The notes: generated from the letters alone by a model not told the origin. A stretch of DNA of 29,143 bases from JAENVT01 sp039931555 (GCA_039931555.1 JBDTRP010000138.1:1-29143), one strand, 5' to 3'; shown: positions 1-10,410, numbered from the stretch's first letter. Made by a program: numbers and translations.

Positions 1-1917
<1,917 letters not shown>

Positions 1918-1953
1918 TACTGAAAACGCACGAGACGAAGAACCGAGAGAACC

Positions 1954-4900
1954 ATGCTTGATGTGAACATGTTCGACCAGCTGAAGATCGGGTTGGCCAC
2001 GGCCGACCAGATCCGCCTGTGGTCCCACGGTGAAGTGAAGAAGCCCGAGACGATCAACTACCGCACACTGCGTCCCGAGAAGGACGGCCTGTTCTGCGAG
2101 AAGATCTTCGGGCCGACCCGCGACTGGGAGTGCTACTGCGGCAAGTACAAGCGCGTGCGTTTCAAGGGCATCATCTGCGAGCGTTGTGGCGTCGAGGTCA
2201 CCCGCTCGAAGGTCCGCCGCGAGCGCATGGGCCACATCGAGCTCAGCGCCCCCGTCGTGCACATCTGGTACCTCCGCGGTACGCGTAGCTGGTTGGCGTA
2301 CCTGCTGGCCGGCATCGAGCCGAAGGAAGAGCTGAAGGCCAAGCAGCTCGAGAAGGTCATCTACTTCGCCGCCAACCTGGTCACCTGGGTCGACGAGGAT
2401 GCCCGTCACGAGAACCTCGGCAACCTCGAGGCCGAGTACATCGAAGAGCGCGAGGCCATCCGCAAGGAGCTCGATCTCGCCATCGATCGTCGCATCAAGG
2501 ATGCCGAGACCGAGGCCGAGAAGGCCGAGTCCGAAGGCGCCGACGCCCGCAAGGCGCGCAACGCCCTCGACAAGGAGCTCACCAGCATCCGCGAGCGCTA
2601 CGAGATGGAACTCGATCTCCTGGCCCGCACGTGGGACGAGTTCAAGAGCCTGCACAGCCGTCTGATCATCGACGACGAACTGCTGTGGCGTGAGCTGCGC
2701 GACCGCTACGGCGACTACTTCGAAGGCGGCACCGGCGCCGACTCGATCAAGTCCTTGATCGATCGCATCGACTTCGACGTCGAAGAGGTCAAGCTGCGCG
2801 CTGCCATCGATCACACCGCCAGCGGCCGTAAGCCGCTGTCGGCTCAGCGTCGCCAAAAGGCCATCAAGCGCCTGAAGATCGTCGCCTCGTTCAACCAGCG
2901 CGACGACCACGGTCGTCGCCTCAACGACCCGAAGGCCATGATCCTCGACGTCGTGCCGGTGATCCCGCCGGAACTGCGCCCGATGGTGCAGCTCGACGGT
3001 GGCCGTTTCGCCACCAGCGACCTCAACGACCTGTACCGCCGCGTGATCAACCGCAACAACCGACTGAAGCGCCTGCTCGATCTCGGTGCACCCGAGATCA
3101 TCGTCAACAACGAGAAGCGCATGCTGCAAGAGGCCGTCGACGCGTTGTTCGACAACGGTCGTCGTGGACGTCCCGTGACCGGGCCGGGCAACCGCCCACT
3201 GAAGTCGCTGTCCGACATGTTGAAGGGCAAGCAGGGTCGCTTCCGTCAGAACCTGCTCGGCAAGCGCGTCGACTACTCCGGCCGTTCGGTCATCGTGGTC
3301 GGCCCGACGCTCAAGCTGCACCAGTGCGGCCTGCCGAAGCTGATGGCGCTCGAGCTGTTCAAGCCGTTCGTCATGAAGCGCCTCGTCGACCTCGAGCTGT
3401 CGCAGAACATCAAGTCGGCCAAGCGCATGGTCGAGCGTCGTCGTCCGCAGGTGTGGGACGTGCTCGAAGATGTCATCAAGGAGCACCCCGTTCTGTTGAA
3501 CCGTGCACCGACCCTGCACCGTCTCGGCATCCAGGCGTTCGAGCCGGTGCTGGTCGAGGGCAAGGCCCTGCAGATCCACCCGTTGGTCTGCACCGCCTTC
3601 AACGCCGACTTCGACGGTGACCAGATGGCCATCCACGTGCCGCTGTCGGCCGAGGCTCAGGCCGAGGCCCGCGTGCTCATGCTCAGCGCCAACAACATCT
3701 TGTCGCCGGCATCGGGCCGCCCGATCGTGACGCCTTCGCAGGACCTCATCATCGGTGGCTACTACCTCAGCGAGATCATGGACGACTCCAAGGGCACCGG
3801 TCGAGTGTTCCGCCACACCTGGGAGGTGTTGCGCGCCGTCGACGAGGGCACGCTCAACCTGCACTCGCTCATCACGCTGCGTCGTCCGGCGATCGGCGGC
3901 CGTCCGGCCGACACCTTCGAAACGACCGCTGGTCGTCTGCTGTTCGAAGAAGCCTTGCCGGCCGACTACACACTGCGCTTCGGTCACATCGACCATCTGG
4001 TGAAGAAGAAGGAGATGGGTGTGATCGTCGAGCGACTCAGCGATCACTACCCCAAGTCCGCGGTTGCCGCAGCCCTCGACGCGCTCAAGAACGTGTGCTA
4101 TCGCTACGCGTCGCAGAGCGGTCTGACCGTGTCGATCGACGACGTCAAGACCCCGAAGGCCAAGAAGGCGCTGCTCGACGAGTACGAGGCTCGCGCCGAC
4201 AAGGTCGAGAACCAGTTCCGCCGCGGCATCATCACCGACGGCGAGCGCCGTCAGCAAGAAGTCCGCATCTGGACCGACGCCACCGCCGAGGTGCAGAAGG
4301 CGATGGAGTTGGAGTTCAAGGCGCAGCGGTTCAACCCGATCGACATGATGGTCGGCTCGGGTGCCCGCGGCAACATGACCCAGATGCGTCAGATCGCCGG
4401 TATGCGTGGCCTCGTGGCCAACCCTCGTGGCGACATGATCCCGCGCCCGATCAAGAAGAACTTCCGTGAGGGCCTCGAAACCCTCGAGTACTTCATTGCA
4501 ACGCCTGGCGCCCGTAAGGGCTTGGTCGACACGGCGCTTCGTACCGCAGACTCCGGGTACCTCACCCGTCGTCTGGTCGACGTTGCCCAGGAACTGATCG
4601 TGCGCGAGCCCGACTGCGGCAGCAGCCTCGGTCTGTGGCTCGAGCATGTTGCTCCTGACACGGCCAACAAGCGTGCCTACCTGGAGACCAAGCTGTTCGG
4701 TCGTGCGTTGTCGCAAGACGTCACGCTCACCGACGGACGGTTGATCCCCCGGAACACCATCATCGGCGACATCGACATGGCTGCACTGCGTGACGATCCC
4801 AAGGTCAACCGCGTTCGCATCCGTTCGGTGCTGACGTGTGACGCCGAGCTGGGCGTGTGCGCGCTGTGCTACGGCCGTTCGCTGGCCACCGGCAAGTCGA

Positions 4901-5847
4901 TCGAGCTCGGTGAGGCTGTCGGCGTCATCGCCGCCCAGTCGATCGGTGAGCCCGGCACGCAGCTGACCATGCGTACGTTCCACACCGGTGGTGTTGCTGG
5001 TAAGGACATCGCCGGCGGTCTGCCCCGCGTCGTCGAGCTGTTCGAGGCTCGCACGCCTCGTGGCTCGGCCCGCCTGGCTCGCGCCACCGGCGTGGTGCGC
5101 ATCGGCGACGACGAGGGCAAGGGAATCCCTGTCACCGTCATCGACGATCAAGGCGAAGAGCACCTCGTGATCCTCCCGACCGGTAGCCGGGCAATCGTCA
5201 CCGATGGCCAGGACATCAAGGCCGGCGAGCCGATCACCGACGGTCCTTTCGACCCGAAGGAGATCATGGAGATCAAGGGCATCCGCGAGACCCAGACGTA
5301 CCTCGTCGAAGAGGTCCAGAAGGTGTACCGCGACCAGGGTGTGTCGATCAGCGACAAGCACATCGAGCTGATCGTGCGCCAGATGACCCGCCGCATCGGC
5401 GTGCAGGAGCCCGGCGACACGTCGTTCCTGCCCGGCGAGCGTGCCGATGCCAAGGTCTTCCGCGACACCAACCGCCGAATGGTCGAAGACGGCAAGAAGC
5501 CGGCCGAGGGTCGTCCCGAGCTCATGGGCATCACCAAGGCCTCGTTGGCGACCGAGTCGTGGTTGTCGGCGGCGTCGTTCCAAGAGACCACCCGCGTGTT
5601 GACCGAAGCCGCCATCGACGGCAAGGGCGACAACCTGATCGGCCTCAAGGAGAACATCATCATCGGCAAGCTGATCCCAGCCGGTTCGGGCATGATGCGC
5701 TACCGCGAGTTCGACGTGAAGGCCCCGGAGTATCAGCCGATGGCCTACTTCTCCAGCGATGTCGATGAGGACCCGGCGGCATGGTTGAGCAACATCCACG
5801 GCACCTACTCCACCGACGCAGTGCCAGGTGAACCAGTAGAGGCGTAA
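1954..5847 (+). CDS. rpoC: RNA polymerase beta prime subunit
   Basis: Largest catalytic subunit of RNA polymerase, 1297 aa, close to the actinobacterial length. The N-terminal zinc site has C60, C62, C75 and C78. The catalytic magnesium loop NADFDGD occupies residues 550-556, with D552, D554 and D556 as the metal ligands. The second zinc site is C888, C962, C969 and C972, the same spacing as in E. coli. The bridge helix and trigger-loop blocks (GARGNMTQMRQIAG; GARKGLVDTALRTADSGYL) are intact. A charged helical insertion at about residues 150-230 matches the actinobacteria-specific coiled-coil insertion in beta prime. The ATG at 1954 is preceded only by a weak purine-rich ribosome site, consistent with coupling to rpoB. 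The gene ends in TAA and faces the - strand pgsC across 74 bp. Confidence 0.98.
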   Translation: MLDVNMFDQLKIGLATADQIRLWSHGEVKKPETINYRTLRPEKDGLFCEKIFGPTRDWECYCGKYKRVRFKGIICERCGVEVTRSKVRRERMGHIELSAPVVHIWYLRGTRSWLAYLLAGIEPKEELKAKQLEKVIYFAANLVTWVDEDARHENLGNLEAEYIEEREAIRKELDLAIDRRIKDAETEAEKAESEGADARKARNALDKELTSIRERYEMELDLLARTWDEFKSLHSRLIIDDELLWRELRDRYGDYFEGGTGADSIKSLIDRIDFDVEEVKLRAAIDHTASGRKPLSAQRRQKAIKRLKIVASFNQRDDHGRRLNDPKAMILDVVPVIPPELRPMVQLDGGRFATSDLNDLYRRVINRNNRLKRLLDLGAPEIIVNNEKRMLQEAVDALFDNGRRGRPVTGPGNRPLKSLSDMLKGKQGRFRQNLLGKRVDYSGRSVIVVGPTLKLHQCGLPKLMALELFKPFVMKRLVDLELSQNIKSAKRMVERRRPQVWDVLEDVIKEHPVLLNRAPTLHRLGIQAFEPVLVEGKALQIHPLVCTAFNADFDGDQMAIHVPLSAEAQAEARVLMLSANNILSPASGRPIVTPSQDLIIGGYYLSEIMDDSKGTGRVFRHTWEVLRAVDEGTLNLHSLITLRRPAIGGRPADTFETTAGRLLFEEALPADYTLRFGHIDHLVKKKEMGVIVERLSDHYPKSAVAAALDALKNVCYRYASQSGLTVSIDDVKTPKAKKALLDEYEARADKVENQFRRGIITDGERRQQEVRIWTDATAEVQKAMELEFKAQRFNPIDMMVGSGARGNMTQMRQIAGMRGLVANPRGDMIPRPIKKNFREGLETLEYFIATPGARKGLVDTALRTADSGYLTRRLVDVAQELIVREPDCGSSLGLWLEHVAPDTANKRAYLETKLFGRALSQDVTLTDGRLIPRNTIIGDIDMAALRDDPKVNRVRIRSVLTCDAELGVCALCYGRSLATGKSIELGEAVGVIAAQSIGEPGTQLTMRTFHTGGVAGKDIAGGLPRVVELFEARTPRGSARLARATGVVRIGDDEGKGIPVTVIDDQGEEHLVILPTGSRAIVTDGQDIKAGEPITDGPFDPKEIMEIKGIRETQTYLVEEVQKVYRDQGVSISDKHIELIVRQMTRRIGVQEPGDTSFLPGERADAKVFRDTNRRMVEDGKKPAEGRPELMGITKASLATESWLSAASFQETTRVLTEAAIDGKGDNLIGLKENIIIGKLIPAGSGMMRYREFDVKAPEYQPMAYFSSDVDEDPAAWLSNIHGTYSTDAVPGEPVEA

Positions 5848-5921
5848 GAACGCCGCCCGATTGGTTTTTGGGGGATCAATGCGCGTGTGAGTCGGATGTC
5901 GCGTGGGTGGCGCGCTTGGGC

Positions 5922-7646
5922 TCAGGCGACTCGGGAGTTGCGTTCGCTTGGGGTGAGGGCTTCGGCGAGCCAGCGGTCGGCGTCTTCCCAGGCGTCGGGG
6001 TGGGCGTCTTGCCAACGCTTGTTGCCCTTCGCGCTCCAGCCCGTCGAGCCGATCGAGTAGACGTTCGGCACCAGCTCCTTCCAGTCGAGGCTCGACAGGT
6101 CGTCGGGCACATTGACGGCTGGGCGGTCGCTCCACGGGCGACCACCTCGGCGCCGTTCGACCTCCGGCCACGTGGGGGCTTCCTCGACCGCAGCGGGAGC
6201 AGGAGCCTCCACTTCGACAGCTTCCTCGACCGCTTCTTCGACCGCTTCTTCGACCGCTTCCACGACCTCCTCTTGGAATTGCTCGAGGAAATGGTCGTGG
6301 AGTTGCTCCTCGAGCTGTTCGTCGAACTGCTCCTCGAACTCGGGTTCGAACTCGCGGTCGAACACCGTGGCGAAGGTGGTCTCGAACTCTGGTTCGAACT
6401 CCTCCTCGAACGTGGCGGGCACAGGAAGCGCCTCGGGATCGGGCAGCGGTGTCCACACGGCGACGTCGGCGGCCACGAGCTCCGGCATGTCGTCGTCAAG
6501 GTCGTCGGTGTCGTCCATGGTCGCGGCGCCTTCGACGACCTTGGCCGGCCGGTAGTGGCGGTACAACTGGCGCGCCGACTTCCAGAAGATGGTCACGGAT
6601 GTGGCGAGTGACAGCAGCATCCACGGCCACCCCAACGCCGTGCCTTCGACCAGCGACTGGATCCACCACGTCGTCGACACGACGAATGCAGCCGCCAGAC
6701 CGCAACCGGTCACGACACGGATCGGGCTGGTGCGGTCCATATCGTTGGCGAGCAACCCGGGCACGAACAGCGGCGTCAGGGCCATCGAGGCCAGGTCGAG
6801 GTGGTTGGTGACGCGCGAACTGAAGAACGAGGGCCCGATCCACAGCAAGGTCCACGAGAGCATCGACGACGTCAACAGCATCGCCGAGAACTTGCGTCGG
6901 CCGAAGAGGATCAAGACGTTCATCAGCACGTAGCGAACGATCACGAACGTCACGAACGCGATGGCGAACGCAACTGCGACCTGATACGGGTCGCCCATGA
7001 ACATACCGATGTACGCCGCGCCGACGAAGCCGCCGGCTTTGAGGTTGTAGTTGTGCGCGACGCCGAACGAACCGAGCGCCGAGAGCAACACCGCAGTCGG
7101 GATCCAGTGGTCGGCGATCGACATCGTGCCGAAGCCCGCGAGCGGAGCCAGATCGTTGACGCCCTTCAACTTGAGCAGAAGTGCAAGCGCGATCGGCAAT
7201 GACACGAGCACGCCGGCCAACAGCACGGCCTTGGTCGTGCGCTTGATCCCTTGGCGACCCATGTCGTGAGCGATGAGCGCGGGCACCACGTAGCCGGCAC
7301 CGACGAAGAGGGGGATGTTGCTCTCCCACAACCATGGGCCGGACGGGGTGAGTTTGAGCATCGCGGTCTGGATCGAGATCGAGATCAACGCCATCAGGGT
7401 GAACTTGGTGCGGCCGTAGAGCATGAAGTGCTTCCGTAGGAAGTGGTTCATGATCGCGTACGACAGCAGTGCGTTCACGAAGGTGGCGACGATCACCATG
7501 GGGTACACCAGGAACACCGCGATGTAGCCGGGCACCACGATCGACCCGGTTGTCAGGTGCAGGCGCTCGTAGAGCATCATCGACACGCAGATCCCGAGAA
7601 CGAACGCGAACCGCACGATCTCCGACGAGAAGAGATAGTCGTGCAC
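5922..7646 (-). CDS. pgsC: PgsC/CapC-like membrane protein with two PgsC domains and a long acidic cytoplasmic tail
   Basis: PgsC (CapC) is the small membrane partner of the poly-gamma-glutamate ligase PgsB and is normally about 150 aa. Here the product is 574 aa. Residues ~1-160 are one PgsC-like domain (VPGYIAVFLVYP, LYGRTKFTLMALIS, VPALIAHDMGRQG). Residues ~185-335 repeat it (AAYIGMFMGDP, LFGRRKFSAMLLTS, VPGLLANDMDRT). Both are hydrophobic and multi-pass. After ~370 the chain becomes soluble: an acidic Glu/Phe-rich stretch (413-480) with a VEEA repeat, then a Trp-rich region (492-574) I do not recognise. I chose the GTG at 7646 because it overlaps the pgsB stop by one base (TAGTG) and leaves a family-like N-terminus; a start 36 nt upstream is possible. 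The family assignment is firm. The polymer made is inferred, and no PgsA/CapA gene is present here. Confidence 0.85.
   Translation of the reverse strand: MHDYLFSSEIVRFAFVLGICVSMMLYERLHLTTGSIVVPGYIAVFLVYPMVIVATFVNALLSYAIMNHFLRKHFMLYGRTKFTLMALISISIQTAMLKLTPSGPWLWESNIPLFVGAGYVVPALIAHDMGRQGIKRTTKAVLLAGVLVSLPIALALLLKLKGVNDLAPLAGFGTMSIADHWIPTAVLLSALGSFGVAHNYNLKAGGFVGAAYIGMFMGDPYQVAVAFAIAFVTFVIVRYVLMNVLILFGRRKFSAMLLTSSMLSWTLLWIGPSFFSSRVTNHLDLASMALTPLFVPGLLANDMDRTSPIRVVTGCGLAAAFVVSTTWWIQSLVEGTALGWPWMLLSLATSVTIFWKSARQLYRHYRPAKVVEGAATMDDTDDLDDDMPELVAADVAVWTPLPDPEALPVPATFEEEFEPEFETTFATVFDREFEPEFEEQFDEQLEEQLHDHFLEQFQEEVVEAVEEAVEEAVEEAVEVEAPAPAAVEEAPTWPEVERRRGGRPWSDRPAVNVPDDLSSLDWKELVPNVYSIGSTGWSAKGNKRWQDAHPDAWEDADRWLAEALTPSERNSRVA
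6220..6267 (-). repeat. 12-bp tandem repeat (4 units) inside pgsC
   Basis: On the + strand the unit is gcttcttcgacc, present four times with a few substitutions (6220-6231, 6232-6243, 6244-6255, 6256-6267). On the coding strand it gives the repeated tetrapeptide VEEA in the acidic tail of the PgsC-like protein. Because the period is a multiple of three, gain or loss of units would change tail length without shifting the frame. Confidence 0.85.
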
Positions 7647-8878
7647 TAGTCGGCCTCGGTCGACGCTGACTCGTCGACCCACGGCTCGGCGATGTTCTCG
7701 AAGTAGTCGAGCATCATCTCCGCTTGATGTGTGTGGATGTTGACGAAGCCGACGACGAGCACGTGTGGGGTCGGCATCTGACCGATCATCCGATCGACGA
7801 TCGTCTCGACCGGTGGGCTATGGGTGTCGCCGAGGTTGATGATGTGATCGAGCGGATAGCCGTTCTGCACGAGCAGATCGGTGACCAGACCCTCGAAGGC
7901 TCCGAACGTGACGAGGCGCATGAAGTCGAGGTCTTGCACGGCGACCTCGGCGAATTGGACGGCGCGGCGTTCACGATCGGTTCGGTTGTTGAGGATCCCG
8001 ACCGTCGTGGTCTCGGGGGTCATGTACGGGACGAGCTTCTCCATCGCCACGGTCATCGACTCGCGATCGTTGACGGCGAACAGGTTGGCCCACGTTACCC
8101 GTTTGCCGAGGATCGTCAACTCCTTCATCCGCAACACGCCCGGATCCGGGTCGGCGGCCCACATGCCACGGAAGGCAACATCGCGAGGGACGCCGGCGAG
8201 CTCGGCGACGGCCAATGCAATGGCGACGTTCTCCTTGAAGGCGATGTAGTCGAACTTCTCCAACTCCTCGTCGGTCACCCACTCGGGGTCGGCGACGATC
8301 AGGCGACTGCCGCGCTTGGCGGCAACCTCCTCCATGATCGGCACGATCAGCGGGTTGCGCTCGGACGTGATCAACACACCGTTGTACGGGCACGTGTTGA
8401 GCAGCGACCGGGCGATCTCCGGCAGCGTCTCACCCATCACGTCCTGGTGATCCTCGCGGACGTTCGTGATCACGCCGATGTTCGAGCGCACGATCATCTT
8501 CTCGCTGACGGCCTGGTATTGCGGCTTCAGTGCCATGCACTCGATGACCAGGGCGCGCACGTCCCCGTGGACGTACTTCTTGGTCACCTCGATCTGTTCG
8601 AGGATCGTCGGCGCCGCCTTGCGCTCGATCGGTTCGTCGACGCCATCGCGGTTGATGACGGCGGCGGCAGTGCCTGTCGACTTCGCCACGGTGACGATTC
8701 CGCCCTCGCGCAACAGCCCGGCGATGATGCGCGAGACCGTCGATTTGCCACGGATTCCGTTGACGTGGATGCGGAAATCGAGCTTGTTGATCCGCCGGCG
8801 GTGCGCGAGCGATTCGCGCCCCCAACGCGCCAGAAGCGCGAGGCACACGATGTACCCGCCGATGACTGCCAATGGCAT
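7646..8878 (-). CDS. pgsB: Poly-gamma-glutamate synthase subunit PgsB/CapB (Mur-ligase-type amide ligase)
   Basis: ATP-dependent amide ligase of the Mur-ligase superfamily that polymerises glutamate at the membrane together with PgsC. The 410-aa product is close to the usual 390-400 aa. One N-terminal membrane segment (about residues 3-18) is followed by the PgsB-type P-loop NGIRGKST (40-47), the conserved ECMALKPQYQ block (113-122) and NVREDHQDVMG (139-149); a GNIH-like motif (FVNIHTH) lies near the C-terminus. The ATG at 8878 places the membrane anchor at the N-terminus, as in Bacillus PgsB. A TTG at 8941 would add 21 polar residues. TATGAC at 8953-8948 (- strand) is a possible -10 element. 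The stop overlaps the pgsC start by one base, so the two should be translated together. Family assignment is strong; the exact polymer is inferred. Confidence 0.9.
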   Translation of the reverse strand: MPLAVIGGYIVCLALLARWGRESLAHRRRINKLDFRIHVNGIRGKSTVSRIIAGLLREGGIVTVAKSTGTAAAVINRDGVDEPIERKAAPTILEQIEVTKKYVHGDVRALVIECMALKPQYQAVSEKMIVRSNIGVITNVREDHQDVMGETLPEIARSLLNTCPYNGVLITSERNPLIVPIMEEVAAKRGSRLIVADPEWVTDEELEKFDYIAFKENVAIALAVAELAGVPRDVAFRGMWAADPDPGVLRMKELTILGKRVTWANLFAVNDRESMTVAMEKLVPYMTPETTTVGILNNRTDRERRAVQFAEVAVQDLDFMRLVTFGAFEGLVTDLLVQNGYPLDHIINLGDTHSPPVETIVDRMIGQMPTPHVLVVGFVNIHTHQAEMMLDYFENIAEPWVDESASTEAD

Positions 8879-8986
8879 GTCGATTTCATCGGCATTCTTG
8901 ACAGTTTCCTGAAGGTGCCCGGGTGGGTAATTTCCGATCAAAAGTGTGTCATAACCAGGAAAGTTGATCCGACGGGGAGGCGCGTG

Positions 8987-9015
8987 TTGCCCCTTTCACC
9001 CGCCGCCTCTAACAT
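8987..9015 (+). promoter_or_regulatory. Predicted housekeeping promoter of rpsL-rpsG
   Basis: TTGCCC (8987-8992) and TAACAT (9010-9015) are separated by exactly 17 bp and lie 64 nt before the rpsL start. This resembles a principal-sigma promoter and would restart transcription of the ribosomal genes after the reversed pgsBC insertion. No leader structure was recognised between it and rpsL. Confidence 0.45.
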
Positions 9016-9078
9016 TGCAGGGTCCTGCGTTGGATCACCCGGCGCGCTAGTTGACAATACGTTCGCAAAGGTAGACGC

Positions 9079-9450
9079 GTGCCCACCATTCAGCAGCTCG
9101 TCCGGCAAGGTCGCAGCACCAAATTTTCCAAGACGAAGACGCCCGCCCTGAAAGGGTCGCCGCAGCGTCGTGGTGTCTGCACCCGTGTGTACACCAACAC
9201 GCCAAAGAAGCCGAACTCGGCCATGCGCAAGGTCGCTCGCGTGCGTCTGACCAGCGGTGTAGAGGTCACGGCGTACATTCCAGGTGAGGGTCACAACCTG
9301 CAGGAACACTCGATCGTGCTGGTCCGTGGCGGCCGTGTCCGCGACCTTCCCGGTGTGCGTTACAAGATCATTCGTGGCGCGCTCGACGCCGCCGGCGTGA
9401 AGAACCGCAAGCAAGCCCGCAGCCGGTATGGCGCAAAGCTCCAGAAGTAA
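9079..9450 (+). CDS. rpsL: 30S ribosomal protein S12
   Basis: S12 lies at the decoding centre of the small subunit. The product is 123 aa, the family length, and is collinear with other S12 proteins: PTIQQLVRQGR at the N-terminus, TPKKPNSAMRKVARV with Lys43, and GGRVRDLPGVRY. At position 88 the codon is CGC (Arg), where nearly all bacteria I know of have Lys; Lys88Arg gives streptomycin resistance in Mycobacterium tuberculosis. Asp89, the residue methylthiolated in many bacteria, is kept. The start is GTG at 9079, supported by AAAGG at 9067-9071 and by the immediate PTIQQL start of the family. rpsG follows after 13 nt. Confidence 0.98.
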   Translation: MPTIQQLVRQGRSTKFSKTKTPALKGSPQRRGVCTRVYTNTPKKPNSAMRKVARVRLTSGVEVTAYIPGEGHNLQEHSIVLVRGGRVRDLPGVRYKIIRGALDAAGVKNRKQARSRYGAKLQK

Positions 9451-9463
9451 GGATTGTTGACCC

Positions 9464-9934
9464 ATGCCTCGTAAAGGACCTGCACAGCGTCGCGAATTGA
9501 CTCCCGACCCCATCTATCGTTCACTGCTCGTCGCCCAGATCGTCAACAAGGTGATGTTGCACGGCAAGCGTTCGGTCGCCGAAAAGATCGTCTACGACGC
9601 GCTGAAGATCGTCGAAGAGAAGTCGGGCGCCGAGCCGATTGCCACACTGAAGCGGGCGCTCGACAACATCAAGCCCCCGTTGGAAGTGAAGAGCCGCCGT
9701 GTCGGTGGCGCGACGTACCAGGTGCCGATGGAAGTTCGCCCACGCCGGGCCTCGACACTGGCCATCCGCTGGCTGGTCGATTTCAGCCGGGCGCGTCGCG
9801 AGAAGACCATGGCCGAGTGCCTGGCCGGCGAGCTGCTCGATGCCGGTAACGGCTTGGGCGCATCGATCAAGCGTCGAGACGACATGCAGAAGATGGCCGA
9901 GAGCAACAAGGCCTTCGCTCACTATCGCTGGTAG
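9464..9934 (+). CDS. rpsG: 30S ribosomal protein S7
   Basis: S7 nucleates assembly of the 3' domain of 16S rRNA and forms part of the E site. The 156-aa product has the standard length and S7 motifs: MPRKGPAQRRELTPDP at the start, VNKVMLHGKRSVAEKIVYDA, and KSRRVGGATYQVPMEVRP. The ATG at 9464 has AAGGA about 10 nt upstream. It forms a pair with rpsL. In most bacteria fusA would come next, but here it is 4.8 kb away. Confidence 0.98.
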   Translation: MPRKGPAQRRELTPDPIYRSLLVAQIVNKVMLHGKRSVAEKIVYDALKIVEEKSGAEPIATLKRALDNIKPPLEVKSRRVGGATYQVPMEVRPRRASTLAIRWLVDFSRARREKTMAECLAGELLDAGNGLGASIKRRDDMQKMAESNKAFAHYRW

Positions 9935-9978
9935 TCGAGCGGCCGGTACGCTGGCGAACGGGCACGGAGGAGGCTGTC

Positions 9979-10410
9979 ATGGTTCCGAAAGCTGCCATTT
10001 TCAAGATCGTCACGCGATTTCATCGCATCGTCTTCGACGTGACCAACGGCAAGATCACGGGTAAGGCCAGCGGCATGCCCGTGGTGAAGCTCACCACGGT
10101 CGGGTGCAAGTCGGGTCAGCGGCGCACGACGATGTTGACCAGTCCGCTGGTCGAGGGCGACAACGTCACGCTGGTGGCCTCGTACGGGGGCGACGACCGC
10201 GACCCGGCCTGGTTCTCGAACCTCGTTGCCAACCCCGATGTCGAGATCGTCATGAGCGGCTCGCACCGTCAGATGCTCGCCCGGGTGACCGACGGCGACG
10301 AGCGCACACGGCTGTGGGAGGCGTTGACCGCCAAGCACGCCAACTACGCCGGATACCAGCGCAAGACGCAACGCCAGATACCGGTCGTCGTGCTCGAACC
10401 GCGCCGCTAG
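9979..10410 (+). CDS. Ddn-like nitroreductase / deazaflavin (F420)-dependent family protein
   Basis: Small split-barrel protein of the deazaflavin-dependent nitroreductase family (Mycobacterium Ddn relatives), which bind coenzyme F420 and reduce quinones, nitro compounds or similar substrates. The 143-aa product shows the family blocks in order: LTTVGCKSGQRRTT (38-51), ASYGGDDRDPAWFSNL (67-82) with ANPDVEI, and YQRKTQRQIPVVVLEP near the C-terminus. There is no signal peptide. The ATG at 9979 has a strong ribosome site, GGAGGAGG (9966-9973). It sits 44 nt after rpsG on the same strand and could be transcribed with it. Its stop shares the palindrome CTAG with the stop of the convergent lipoprotein gene. 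Family assignment is strong; the substrate is unknown. Confidence 0.88.
   Translation: MVPKAAIFKIVTRFHRIVFDVTNGKITGKASGMPVVKLTTVGCKSGQRRTTMLTSPLVEGDNVTLVASYGGDDRDPAWFSNLVANPDVEIVMSGSHRQMLARVTDGDERTRLWEALTAKHANYAGYQRKTQRQIPVVVLEPRR

Noticed and set aside
5848..5921. Possible terminator with a T5 run after rpoC
   Set aside because: The T-run is present (GGTTTTTGG), but no stem longer than about 4-5 bp forms beside it.
5868..6611. + strand frame with FFDRFFDRF repeats
   Set aside because: It is the complement of the Glu-rich repeat in the PgsC tail, not a separate gene.
9051..9056. Perfect -35 hexamer TTGACA just before rpsL
   Set aside because: A -10 element 17 bp downstream would fall on the GTG start codon and none is present; TTGCCC/TAACAT further upstream fits better.
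7724..9151. 475-residue + strand frame opposite pgsB and running into rpsL
   Set aside because: Antisense to pgsB, His/Asp/Val-rich, and overlaps the rpsL start in another frame.
10407..10410. Shared stop CTAG between convergent genes
   Set aside because: A neat palindromic overlap, but such stop overlaps arise easily and carry no functional implication.
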